From positions 1 to 47,975 of the IMG/VR virus record IMGVR_UViG_3300012685_000006: 47,975 bases of DNA; one strand, 5' to 3'. This document shows positions 32,717 to 40,589 of this stretch, piece after piece (position 1 is the first letter of the stretch; each line of letters starts with the position of its first letter). The notes beneath the pieces are model-generated. The model ran no database searches and was not told the origin of the DNA. It was given only the letters and a program-made list of their open reading frames with translations. The translations under genes were made by a program, and so were the position numbers. The stretch is from a virus.

Positions 32717-33176
32717 TAATCACCTCAACACGGTTGACAGCACCATTAGATTCTCTAATGATTTTTGCCAACTCTTCCCTTCTCATAATTATATCCTCCT
32801 TTACAGTTGCTCTGCTATCACTTTTATCTTGCACAAGACTAAGTAGTTCGATAGCAGCTTCCACTTGCCTACGTTTACAGATAACGTAGTCCTTAATAAC
32901 CTTTAAAAATGGAAGAGCTGACCTACCGCCCATGCAAACTCCAAAGTACTTCCGTCCTCTTACCTCATGCTCAATTATACGGAAGTTAAATTTAAAAGCG
33001 ATAACAGCGATAACCTTTGGCTCGGCTTGCTCAATAGAAACAGTTATATTCGGTAGTCTTTGAGTATTATTTCTTGAGCAGATACAACCTTCTCCATCAA
33101 AGAAACCGGCGAGCCACTGAGGTGTAGCTCTAGCCAAAGCCTCAAGAGCTTCTCCCTCATTCATATCGTATGCCAT
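32694..33176 (-). CDS. LAGLIDADG homing endonuclease
   Basis: 160 residues from ATG 33176, with AGAGGAG inside the preceding gene's end; the frame extends to 33284 but that part overlaps another gene. Residues 22-30 are LAGFFDGEG, the LAGLIDADG helix motif with its acidic catalytic end. One motif only is visible, so it should act as a homodimer. It is free-standing between two head genes and overlaps the decoration gene start by 23 bases. Confidence 0.85.
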   Translation of the reverse strand: MAYDMNEGEALEALARATPQWLAGFFDGEGCICSRNNTQRLPNITVSIEQAEPKVIAVIAFKFNFRIIEHEVRGRKYFGVCMGGRSALPFLKVIKDYVICKRRQVEAAIELLSLVQDKSDSRATVKEDIIMRREELAKIIRESNGAVNRVEVINGVDRDT

Positions 33177-33177
33177 C

Positions 33178-33735
33178 TTACTCCTCTTTTCTTTCAGAAG
33201 ACAGTTTGTCGTCCTCAGCCATAAAATTTGGATCAGCGGTTTTATCCGATGATCCAGGCCGAAAGGCTTGTAGTTTAGACGCAAGCGTTCTGCCTACGTC
33301 ACGCGGAACGCCGGCTTGAGTTACGGCTTTGGAGAGTTCTTTACGACCGGTTTGAAGCTGACGATCAGGCGCCAAACGAGCTATGCTACGCTCCCAGTTA
33401 TACTTCAGAGCGCCTTCGTATTGTTTTCTGTCAATCTTCATTAAGATCAAGTCGCCTCGAATGATCTTACCGTCTTTGATAAGATTTGCCATTAAAGGCT
33501 TTCCATCAGGCATAACTACTTCCGAGGGATTAACAGGCACAAAGCCGGCGTAGATCATTTCGTCGAGACGCTGAGTAGAACCCTGAACGCCTACGGCACG
33601 GTTGACCCATCTTAGAGAGATACCAGGGTTCCTTGGTTTCACATTCACGAAGTCAGGAAGCTGAAGAGGACGAGCTTCGATACCTGGAAATGGATCCCCG
33701 TAGGGAGTTTCGTGTTGTTGATTAATCATGCTCAT
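33178..33735 (-). CDS. Hypothetical head-module protein
   Basis: 185 residues with AGGAGAA upstream. It is basic, with an opening ETPYGDPFPGIEARPLQLPDFV, the strands VMPDGKPLMANLIKDGKIIRGDLILMKI, then a helical C-terminus ending in Glu/Lys. It lies between scaffold-like and capsid genes. Possibly an assembly or maturation protein; not recognised. Confidence 0.5.
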   Translation of the reverse strand: MSMINQQHETPYGDPFPGIEARPLQLPDFVNVKPRNPGISLRWVNRAVGVQGSTQRLDEMIYAGFVPVNPSEVVMPDGKPLMANLIKDGKIIRGDLILMKIDRKQYEGALKYNWERSIARLAPDRQLQTGRKELSKAVTQAGVPRDVGRTLASKLQAFRPGSSDKTADPNFMAEDDKLSSERKEE

Positions 33736-33745
33736 TTAGATTCTC

Positions 33746-34492
33746 CTAGACATTCACAAAAGTCATCTTATCCTTCGTTTTCTGATACCCTTCAGGGGTT
33801 ACACCCTTGCCGTAACGGCTTTGTTTCTTGATGATTTCTTCTTCCATCGTGGTGAGTTTCTCAGGTTTCTTCTCATCGCCAGGTCCTTTATCCTGATTCG
33901 TAGAGACGGACTCGACGAACGTCTGAGGCTCAGCCATTAATTCGTTGAAGTGTTTGCCTTTGATATAATCGAAGAGATTAATCCATGTCTGCATGTTACC
34001 TTTTACGTGTAAGGCGACTTCGGAAGCGGCTTTATCTATTTCGGAAGACCATTTATCCCAGAGTCGAGACATGGAAATCTTGCCACCAGGAGTAGTGACA
34101 TACTGTCCCTGTAAGGATTGCTTCGCAAGAAGCATTGCGCTGTTAGCGGCAGCTTGTAGAGCTACCTGAGCTACTGGCTGCATTCCATCGACGAGGCGTT
34201 CGGTGAAGGCTTTGTTTTCGTCGTCGATAAAAGAAGTATAAACTCTCTCCTCAGTCTGACGAACAGGTTTCTTAGCGTTAGCTTCGAGTTCGTCCAGAGT
34301 CCGTTTCGTTTCGCTAAACTTACCGTCCAACTGAGATAGATTCGTTTTAACAGTGGAAAGTTCTGTTTTCGAACTAGCGAGTTCTTCGGTTAGTTTTTTG
34401 TTATTTAATACTTGTTCCCGAATCTGAGCTGGTGTTAAGCCCAAATCCTTTAGTTCATCTGGTATTTCTTCTTTCTTAGTGCCCCACGGCAT
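33746..34492 (-). CDS. Scaffolding-like protein
   Basis: 248 residues, strongly charged and helical. Residues 8-75 form a coiled coil (NNKKLTEELASSKTELSTVKTNLSQLDG). The rest is helical with a Lys/Glu-rich tail. Lying between portal and capsid with this composition, it most probably is the internal scaffold that directs procapsid assembly. AGGAGAA precedes the ATG; the start overlaps the previous gene by 17 bases. Confidence 0.65.
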   Translation of the reverse strand: MPWGTKKEEIPDELKDLGLTPAQIREQVLNNKKLTEELASSKTELSTVKTNLSQLDGKFSETKRTLDELEANAKKPVRQTEERVYTSFIDDENKAFTERLVDGMQPVAQVALQAAANSAMLLAKQSLQGQYVTTPGGKISMSRLWDKWSSEIDKAASEVALHVKGNMQTWINLFDYIKGKHFNELMAEPQTFVESVSTNQDKGPGDEKKPEKLTTMEEEIIKKQSRYGKGVTPEGYQKTKDKMTFVNV

Positions 34493-34772
34493 GTGAGTTC
34501 TCCTTTGGTGGTTCTATTTTCCGCATTTGACCCGTAGAAACGCCCTTAATATAAGTATCAACTTCCCCACGAAGTTGTAACAAGTTGTCCAGGACACTGA
34601 TACAGCCTTGTAAACGATGTATCCTAGAGATATCTGACTCATGAAGAAGTTTGTCAAGACATTCTGTCCTATAGTCGGAAAGGTAATCATTGAAGCATTC
34701 CGCCTCCCCCTGGCCCAGCCATCCCCGGAATTTGTGGGCCTGTAGGAGGAGCTTGTCCAGCTTGTTGGCCAC
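34476..34772 (-). CDS. Small protein overlapping the portal gene 3' end
   Basis: 98 residues from GTG 34772, with a perfect AGGAGGT site 4 bases upstream, inside the portal gene. It overlaps the portal coding sequence by 86 bases in another frame. It is helical, with Cys at 27, 38 and 57 or so (SDYRTECLDKLLHE, HRLQGCISVLDNLLQL). This resembles DUF-type head proteins that may help portal or scaffold. Function unknown. Confidence 0.6.
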   Translation of the reverse strand: MANKLDKLLLQAHKFRGWLGQGEAECFNDYLSDYRTECLDKLLHESDISRIHRLQGCISVLDNLLQLRGEVDTYIKGVSTGQMRKIEPPKENSHAVGH

Positions 34773-36558
34773 CTTGACCTCCTATCTGTGGTTCAGGTAC
34801 GAGTAAGTCCACGTCTTCTTGGTCGAAGTTACGAAGGACGTTCTTCATAACGATATTGGAGGCCTTGATAACCTGCATCAAATAAGTCTTGACTTCCGGA
34901 GGCGTCATCATATTCGAAGTCTGAGCAATTAGATTGGCAATGCCCATATAATGCTGACGCATTAGATTAACTAACAAGAAGAGATTCTGTTTCTCGACTT
35001 CTTTGTTAACGGACGCTGTGGAGGAGTAGATAGGCAATCCAATGCGGCCTGACTTAACACCCTCAAGTGCTTTAGTAATCTTACTCGCTTTCTCCCCGAA
35101 CATTTCAAGCAAACTGTTACGTACACCGAATTTCGCGTAGTCGGCAAGGAGAATTCTCCCTAGTCTGGTATGAGCGTAGCGAAGGTCAGATATGTTAAGA
35201 TCAGTACGACGATTGCCCTCCTGCATTACAGAGAGAGTACCCATTGCGGTGTAAATACCCCTCTTACCCTGGGACCCCGCCCCCGCTCCTTGCATTGGAG
35301 GACTTATTCCAGCTCGTCGCTCGGCGAGTTCGAGAGAGAATCTTTCATCATCAATCGTTTGCTGTGATATATCTCCAGCTTGTAAGGATTCGATTTCGCC
35401 CTCCTCCGCAGGAACACAAGCGGAGGGATAGATGCGATAGCCTGCATGGAGCTTCGAATCAGGAGAAACACGCCATACGCGAGTATTGGCGATAGTACGA
35501 TTATCGAGGCGCTGATTATGTTGTTCACTTATTTCTTCCTGAAAAGCCCACATTGTTTCACAGAAGCCGTAGCCGTAAATCATATCATCGCGGTAGAAGA
35601 GGCGTGCTAGAGCAAACGGTAGTATTGTATGCGTATCGTAGATAGCACGCATTAGTGTATCGGAATTCTTATGATATGTGGCGATTATCGCAGGCTTATA
35701 CTTCCCATCAGGAGTAGGCCAGTTTAGCCAGCATTCGTAGAGGTCCCATTCTTTGTAGCCGTAAGTGCCAGTGGTTTTGGCTCCAAGAGTCTCTTCGTTC
35801 ATTAACTGCGAGTAGCCAGGGGAAGTTCTATCAGGTCGATTCAGAATAGAATCGACCTTCAGTGGATCATAAATCTTAAAGAACCGCCTCTCTTCGAGTT
35901 CACTTTTAATCATTACACGTTTATGAATGCGAATATCAGCTGATTCAAGAGACTTTGATCCAGGAGGAATTAAGAAATGCTCGAAGGCAATCTTCTCCGG
36001 GCGAGGCCCTTCATACTCCGTTTCGCGCATGAAAGCGATTTCTTTTCTACCAGAGCCGTCGCCTTCGGACTCTACGAGTTCGTCTCGATAACGAATTTCA
36101 TGCGGACATTTTACAACGGACATTCCGTACTTGATTCCTTCACCAAACCATTCGTGGTATACTCTATAAAGATCAAGCTCTGTTGGCTCGATTCCGACAT
36201 ACTCCATGAACTCTTCGAGTCCGGTTCGAACAGTGTCATCAATATCTTTATGAGAACCAAAGATTTTAGCAACCCAAGGTGGTCTTGTCTTTAACACCGC
36301 TGACATAACGCGAGCAAGTAAGGTGTCACTAAAAGTAGCAATAATAGGAACAACCAAATTTGAAGCATTATAGAATGGGAACTCACGAGTTTTCTCCCGT
36401 GGGGTTGCTTCGTAGGCTTTGCGCCATTTGACAATCTTGGTTTCGTGAAGCTCACGGAGACCATCTTCGAGTGCGAGAATACGCATTTTCAAATGGCTTT
36501 TCAGCTTTGTTTCAGCATCGCCAGATAGCTTAACAGGAATGAAGTTCTTATCAGGCAA
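34687..36558 (-). CDS. Portal protein
   Basis: 623 residues from a TTG start (GGAG 10 bases upstream). Segments typical of T7/P22-type portals include FPFYNASNLVVPIIATFSDTLLARV, AFEHFLIPPGSKSLESADIR, FYRDDMIYGYGFCETMWAFQEEISEQHNQRLDN, and a helical barrel region near the C-terminus with a Gly/Gln/Pro-rich tail. It is placed next to terminase and scaffold. The portal is the dodecameric ring through which DNA enters and leaves the head. Confidence 0.85.
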   Translation of the reverse strand: MPDKNFIPVKLSGDAETKLKSHLKMRILALEDGLRELHETKIVKWRKAYEATPREKTREFPFYNASNLVVPIIATFSDTLLARVMSAVLKTRPPWVAKIFGSHKDIDDTVRTGLEEFMEYVGIEPTELDLYRVYHEWFGEGIKYGMSVVKCPHEIRYRDELVESEGDGSGRKEIAFMRETEYEGPRPEKIAFEHFLIPPGSKSLESADIRIHKRVMIKSELEERRFFKIYDPLKVDSILNRPDRTSPGYSQLMNEETLGAKTTGTYGYKEWDLYECWLNWPTPDGKYKPAIIATYHKNSDTLMRAIYDTHTILPFALARLFYRDDMIYGYGFCETMWAFQEEISEQHNQRLDNRTIANTRVWRVSPDSKLHAGYRIYPSACVPAEEGEIESLQAGDISQQTIDDERFSLELAERRAGISPPMQGAGAGSQGKRGIYTAMGTLSVMQEGNRRTDLNISDLRYAHTRLGRILLADYAKFGVRNSLLEMFGEKASKITKALEGVKSGRIGLPIYSSTASVNKEVEKQNLFLLVNLMRQHYMGIANLIAQTSNMMTPPEVKTYLMQVIKASNIVMKNVLRNFDQEDVDLLVPEPQIGGQGGQQAGQAPPTGPQIPGMAGPGGGGMLQ

Positions 36559-36563
36559 CTTCG

Positions 36564-36956
36564 TTAGTCTCCGTATGCAGACAGAAAGTCGGCCATATTA
36601 GAGGTTATACCCTTTACAGCGGCATCCGCCTTCGCAGGATCCTTGCACTTGACTGAGCCAAGAACACCGCTCGTCGCCCATTGATTCATTAAAAGAGCGA
36701 TTCCAGGAGCCGCGGCTGCTAACTTCTGACTACCTGTCTTGGCATCTGGACCGCTAATTGCGACGAGCATCTTCTCGGCAGTGATAACTTCTTTAGCGAT
36801 AAGAGTAAGATCACTGATGCCGGTTTGAACTGCCTCTCCCGCCTTCTTTGGCAATATTCCAGTCATAACTGAAATAATCGGACCGTAGCCCATAACCTCT
36901 CCGGCTACCTCAGCGCCCTTTGCTAATAGCAAACCTAGTTTCTTTAGAAAATTCAT
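36564..36956 (-). CDS. Ala-rich hydrophobic hypothetical protein
   Basis: 130 residues with AAGGAGAA upstream. It has a basic N-terminus (MNFLKKLGLLLAKGA) followed by Gly/Ala/Val-rich helices and a second helical region (KLAAAAPGIALLMNQWATSG). It could be membrane-active or a small virion protein. Between portal and a membrane protein; not recognised. Confidence 0.5.
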   Translation of the reverse strand: MNFLKKLGLLLAKGAEVAGEVMGYGPIISVMTGILPKKAGEAVQTGISDLTLIAKEVITAEKMLVAISGPDAKTGSQKLAAAAPGIALLMNQWATSGVLGSVKCKDPAKADAAVKGITSNMADFLSAYGD

Positions 36957-37183
36957 TTCGGATTCTCCTTCGAGGCTTCTTGAATCTGCGCTGGTAGTTT
37001 AGAGGCATAAGCTCTAGTAACGTTCGCAGCTAGAGTATTTGCAAACTGAAAGAACCAGCGATAAAACTTATGCGAGGACGCATCAGGCATAGGTAAGGAA
37101 CCTACCGCGGCGCTCGTTACGTAGTACACCGCGAGTGTTACGGTTGTAGGGTGTAGCTTTAGAAAGGTAATAAGAGAGGTCAT
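36953..37183 (-). CDS. Small membrane protein, holin candidate
   Basis: 76 residues. ATG 37183 (TAGGAG 7 bases upstream) is preferred over the in-frame TTG one codon earlier. A hydrophobic helix (TTVTLAVYYVTSAAVGSLPMP) and an aromatic second segment (FYRWFFQFANTLAANVTRAYA) recall a protein commonly found next to phage terminase genes and often called holin. The C-terminus is polar. Lysis role is plausible, not shown. Confidence 0.55.
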   Translation of the reverse strand: MTSLITFLKLHPTTVTLAVYYVTSAAVGSLPMPDASSHKFYRWFFQFANTLAANVTRAYASKLPAQIQEASKENPK

Positions 37184-38904
37184 CAATGAACTCCTATCGA
37201 GTAAGGTAGATTTACTCTACGTGCCCAAGCGGCGTTCTGCATTTTCCATTTCTGTCCTTCAATCCAGGATTGCGGTAATCGTAGCATCTGCGGGACGTAG
37301 GCCAAAGCATCGAGAAGGTCCACGAATCTGCCACGAGGAAAGGAAGTGTATTCACCCTTAAAATCTTGAAACCTGCGCTGAGTGTAAAACTTATTAGATT
37401 CGAAGATGGGAGAAAGTACGTTTCGGATTCTCCACTCTTTCTTTCGAGTGATAGTACCGTCAGGGGCATCGACTTCGCCTTTAAGCTCGATTAGCCGAAG
37501 ATTACGATTTTCTAATCTATTACGATAGTTAATGTGATAAGCCAAGTATTTTTGAGCAGCGACGGTCTCGATCCCGAGCTTACGCATGTTCCATTTTGCA
37601 GCTACTTCGTAGAGCTTTGCGATGTATTTATCGGATTCGCAGGCCTCGGCCCAACAATCGAGTAAATAATAATAACCAGCGGCGCTAAGACCTACGACGT
37701 TGATCGCGTGACGGCAGCGTCCTTCAGCGCCACTATGATTTGGATCGGTAACCATACAAACACTAAGATGGCTAACTTTAATATCCTTAACAATAATACC
37801 ATCCACAACTTCATGCCTGATAATGTCTTCGTCATTTTCGCCCTTAAAAATACTGAAGTGTCGAAGGTCACTTTCTTTGAAAGCAGCGTTTTCTGGCGAA
37901 GCGGGGTTATTTAGAAACTGACAGCTAAACTGATAAGCTCCTAGCCTCTCACGCCAACGAGCCAGCTTCTCTGCGGAGAACTCCTCTGGAAAGATAGGAG
38001 TATCCATCGGATGCGCAGCACAGCATCCGCCCATAGCGGAGTGTGTCTGGAAGGAGAACCAGGGTGCGTTCTCTCGAATCCATGAATTTAGATCGTAGTA
38101 GCCCCATCTATTACCAACTACGAGTTCGTCATTATCTTCGAGAGCATCCTCGTTTTCAAAAGCGCCAACCATTAACTGATGACACTCAATAGCCTTATCC
38201 ATAATGGACGGAGACTCAATAGCTTTACGTCCCACTAAGTCATCCTGTACTACCAACCCATTATAATGTCTAGACTGGAGGGCACCCCCGACGCCAAGAA
38301 AATCGAAGGTGCCTTCTCCGTGTCCCCCTAGTGACTTACACTGTGTAGGCAGCCTGTGACACTTGGAGATGTTTGACCATATTTCGGAGGAGGTGGGGAT
38401 TAGTTCAGGGAAGATATTACGATATATTTGGTTTGATTCGTAGTGAAAGTCAATCTTTCTCCCAAGTTTACCAGCATTGGTGATGTTCTCAGAGACCAGT
38501 AAATTGCGGGCCTCTGGCCTGTGAATTTCTTGCTGCCATTGAATAAACTCAGGAGGGTAACCAAGTCTTTGAAACTCTCGTAAATCCTCATCTGAGCAGA
38601 AGAGGACGCGCCACATTGGGAGGCCTTCGCCGCAGATAGTGGACTTAAAGTGGTCGCGTGGTATCTCGTAGACATCTTTGATATGCCTTCTTTCCAAAGA
38701 CTGACATAAAGGCTTGTGAAGTTTCTCGGTGAGTCTACGACGACGGAGAGTGATCTTGATAAAGAAGTAGAGGCTTCCAAGACTATTCAGGCGCATCGCT
38801 TTGCGCCAGGCTTCGCCAGTTAAGCCGTTAACAGGAAGAGGCTTATAAGTACTATCAAACTCAAATACTTTAGAATCTTGATTAAGCTGTTCTAAAGTCT
38901 CCAA
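37183..38904 (-). CDS. terL: Terminase large subunit
   Basis: 573 residues from TTG 38904, with GGAG 3 bases before it and directly after an upstream TAA. The Walker A loop is of the deviant phage type (PRDHFKST, 82-89). A Walker B-like strand GLVVQDD lies near 215. The nuclease domain shows VCMVTDPNHSG and FVDLLDALAYV acidic residues. It packages DNA into the head through the portal and cuts concatemers. Confidence 0.85.
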   Translation of the reverse strand: METLEQLNQDSKVFEFDSTYKPLPVNGLTGEAWRKAMRLNSLGSLYFFIKITLRRRRLTEKLHKPLCQSLERRHIKDVYEIPRDHFKSTICGEGLPMWRVLFCSDEDLREFQRLGYPPEFIQWQQEIHRPEARNLLVSENITNAGKLGRKIDFHYESNQIYRNIFPELIPTSSEIWSNISKCHRLPTQCKSLGGHGEGTFDFLGVGGALQSRHYNGLVVQDDLVGRKAIESPSIMDKAIECHQLMVGAFENEDALEDNDELVVGNRWGYYDLNSWIRENAPWFSFQTHSAMGGCCAAHPMDTPIFPEEFSAEKLARWRERLGAYQFSCQFLNNPASPENAAFKESDLRHFSIFKGENDEDIIRHEVVDGIIVKDIKVSHLSVCMVTDPNHSGAEGRCRHAINVVGLSAAGYYYLLDCWAEACESDKYIAKLYEVAAKWNMRKLGIETVAAQKYLAYHINYRNRLENRNLRLIELKGEVDAPDGTITRKKEWRIRNVLSPIFESNKFYTQRRFQDFKGEYTSFPRGRFVDLLDALAYVPQMLRLPQSWIEGQKWKMQNAAWARRVNLPYSIGVH

Positions 38905-38961
38905 TTACTCCAGTCTTTCTTCTTGGCTAGAAGAAGGTGAAAAGTAAAAGAAGGAGTCCTC

Positions 38962-39134
38962 GCGGCAGGAGCCGCTGCGGGGCGGGCCGTTCGTGATGCT
39001 CTCCTGCATGTGCGGGCGGTAGGCGCTTCTTGATTTGGTGGATACTAACCCAAATGCAGTGTGAGCACCTAACGAAGAAGGCCCGCCAAGGCACCTCGTT
39101 AGGGTATTTGCCCGCTTTAAGTTAGTATCCACCA
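38962..39134 (-). ncRNA. Structured non-coding element upstream of terL
   Basis: This 173-base stretch holds nested inverted repeats. The outer pair is a perfect 14-bp repeat, TGGTGGATACTAAC (39036-39049) and its complement (39121-39134). Inside it lies an 8-bp pair, CCTAACGA (39068-39075) and TCGTTAGG (39096-39103). Downstream on the minus strand is a GCGGC/GCCGC hairpin (38962-38975). It is more GC-rich than its surroundings. A frame exists across it but has no ribosome site and low-complexity content. It could be an RNA regulator of terL, a packaging site, or a small palindromic mobile element. Confidence 0.5.
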
Positions 39135-39136
39135 TA

Positions 39137-39448
39137 TCACATATTCACATTACAATGCTGCAAACTCTCATGTGCTTTCTCGTTCCCGCACGTACACGGA
39201 TGCTTACTACAAGTGCAGTTGGGCGTGTGGAAGCCATGTCCAGCTCCGCGAAACTTACCGGAGGGGCGACGCGCCATTCTGCCTGCATTTACTTTCGAGA
39301 CATTCTCGTCTTCGTGTGAGGCGAATTCAATGGTAGAAGGATACTTCCCGCTTCGTGGATCATGGACGGATCCTGTACCTGCGGTTCGAGAGTTCTTAGG
39401 CTTCACTGAACCTGCTTCATCATAACGCGCTGAGTCGGAGGATGGCAT
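39137..39448 (-). CDS. Small polar protein with Cys/His cluster
   Basis: 103 residues. The first 70 are Ser/Gly/Lys/Arg-rich and probably disordered. The end has HTPNCTCSKHPCTCGNEKAHESLQHC, enough Cys and His for one or two zinc ions. Palindrome copy 5 lies about 15 bases before the ATG. It sits between terS and terL but is not a typical terminase subunit. Confidence 0.5.
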   Translation of the reverse strand: MPSSDSARYDEAGSVKPKNSRTAGTGSVHDPRSGKYPSTIEFASHEDENVSKVNAGRMARRPSGKFRGAGHGFHTPNCTCSKHPCTCGNEKAHESLQHCNVNM

Positions 39449-39462
39449 AACGAAGCTCCGTT

Positions 39463-39483
39463 TCTGTTCACAGAGTGAACACT
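39463..39483. promoter_or_regulatory. Dispersed palindrome, copy 5 of 8
   Basis: TCTGTTC-N7-GAACACT, in the gap between the terS stop and the start of the gene at 39448. The half GAACACTAA is perfect. Confidence 0.7.
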
Positions 39484-39485
39484 AA

Positions 39486-40091
39486 TTATTGAACTCTCTT
39501 CGAGCCGTTAATCTCGTTTACTACCTTATCCGCTTCCTTTGACACAACGTCTATCACTCCATCGGGCAGCCTAACGGCATCAATCGGAAGCTCGGAGGGC
39601 TTACTCCGCTGTGCGACCCGATCGGGATCTCGGTCGAGCAGTTCCAACGAAGCAGCTAAAGCCGTCTTCAAGTCACGGCGTTGATTGGCTACTTCGATCA
39701 CTGTCCGCAGGGCCGCGGGCACGGCGCCCCGCACTTCTTGACGGAGTGTCTCGACATTGCCGGCGATAGCTCTATCCATGGCACTTATAGTACCATCGAA
39801 GATGGCTTCTTCTACTTCTTTGTATTCGGGGAGATTAATTAGATAATGAAAAGCAGGAGGAGTTATGCCTTCACGAAGCTGAATAACTTGATCTTTGATA
39901 CCCGCTACACGCATACGGGCGACCCGTTGGATCCTGAGCCGGAGCTGACTCGACACGCCGCCCGGGCGGCCCGGCCCCCCAACTGCTTGATGATTACCTT
40001 GTCCATTATTAACAGGACTATTATCAGGAAACGGATTCTCCAACTCCGCTACCATACCGCTTGGCGCTCCATTCGGCACATGGATTTTCAT
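39486..40091 (-). CDS. terS: Probable terminase small subunit
   Basis: 201 residues from ATG 40091, preceded by AGGAAGGG; the frame extends to 40139 but that part overlaps the promoter. After a disordered N-terminus, residues 45-160 have a helix-turn-helix-like region (ARMRVAGIKDQVIQLREGITPPAFHYLINLPEYKEVEEAI) and long helices (VPAALRTVIEVANQRRDLKTALAASLELLDRDPDR), the usual design of small terminases. It is the first gene of the late module. It recognises the packaging site and activates TerL. Confidence 0.65.
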   Translation of the reverse strand: MKIHVPNGAPSGMVAELENPFPDNSPVNNGQGNHQAVGGPGRPGGVSSQLRLRIQRVARMRVAGIKDQVIQLREGITPPAFHYLINLPEYKEVEEAIFDGTISAMDRAIAGNVETLRQEVRGAVPAALRTVIEVANQRRDLKTALAASLELLDRDPDRVAQRSKPSELPIDAVRLPDGVIDVVSKEADKVVNEINGSKRVQ

Positions 40092-40110
40092 ACACCCTTC
40101 CTGAAAGGGA

Positions 40111-40139
40111 ATACTAGCACATCGCGTAGCGATTGTCAA
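40111..40139 (-). promoter_or_regulatory. Sigma70-type late promoter with operator in spacer
   Basis: Reading leftward, TTGACA (40139-40134), 17 bases, then TAGTAT (40116-40111) preceded by TGC. The spacer contains ATCGCTACGCGAT, an inverted repeat of 5+5 bases around TAC, fit for a regulator. It would drive terS and the late genes. A CCCTT/AAGGG pair covers the terS ribosome site downstream. Confidence 0.65.
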
Positions 40140-40240
40140 GTTTTAGTAGTCAACAAGTCTAATGAAATCAGCAATTTACCCTGTAAATTTTTCTACTCTC
40201 AAGATGCTGCCCTCTTCTGAAAGGTTCTTAGATTGGATTT

Positions 40241-40261
40241 AATGTTCCTATTATGAACACT
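40241..40261. promoter_or_regulatory. Dispersed palindrome, copy 6 of 8
   Basis: AATGTTC-N7-GAACACT followed by AAT, in the divergent control region. It lies about 105 bases upstream of the leftward terS promoter and about 330 bases before the rightward gene. Confidence 0.7.
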
Positions 40262-40460
40262 AATGCCGGTGGAGAAAAATTAGGCGCCATTTAGGGCCGA
40301 AAAAATTATTCCTGAACACTCCAGCAGGCCCGACGAAAACTCCGTTTTTGTGCCTCCCCCTGTGTGCGGACACTATATACGAGTACTAGCATAATATTCA
40401 CACGATAATATCCGTATCGTACGGGTTTCGTATGAATGATGCTGATGTACAGATTAATAA

Positions 40461-40567
40461 CTCCGTTTGTCTTGCGAGTCTCTCCAGACTCACGGAGGTG
40501 GCGTACAGCCAGAGCAACCTGTCCAGCATGTAAGCACGCTGAGAAGGACTGAGCAAGTCACCTCCGT
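40461..40567 (+). promoter_or_regulatory. Structured 5' leader with alternative helices
   Basis: Helix A pairs CTCCGT (40461-40466) with ACGGAG (40492-40497), enclosing a GAGTCT/AGACTC hairpin (40476-40481 with 40486-40491). Helix B pairs ACGGAGGTG (40492-40500) with CACCTCCGT (40559-40567). Both need the same ACGGAG, so they exclude each other. When free, the CTCC at 40562-40565 could pair with the GGAG of the ribosome site of the gene at 40590. This looks like a switch or attenuator. Confidence 0.5.
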
Positions 40568-40589
40568 TATTCATAAAAGGAGAAACGCT

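Larger units (their letters stand above)
40140..40589. other. Divergent control region, no gene
   Basis: 450 bases between the leftward late module and the rightward module. From left to right it has an AT-rich stretch, palindrome copy 6 (40241-40261), a GAACACT half-site near 40318, a short CCGTA-TCG-TACGG palindrome near 40411-40423, and the structured leader at 40461-40567. I see no convincing rightward -35/-10 pair, so the promoter for 40590 is unidentified. Confidence 0.6.

Noticed and set aside
38905-39135. Open frame between the gene at 39137 and terL
   Set aside because: It has no ribosome site, low-complexity content, and coincides with nested inverted repeats whose halves encode its ends. 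Better explained as a non-coding structured element.
40300-40325. Ninth copy of the dispersed palindrome
   Set aside because: Only the GAACACT half is present; there is no GTTC at the required 7-base spacing.
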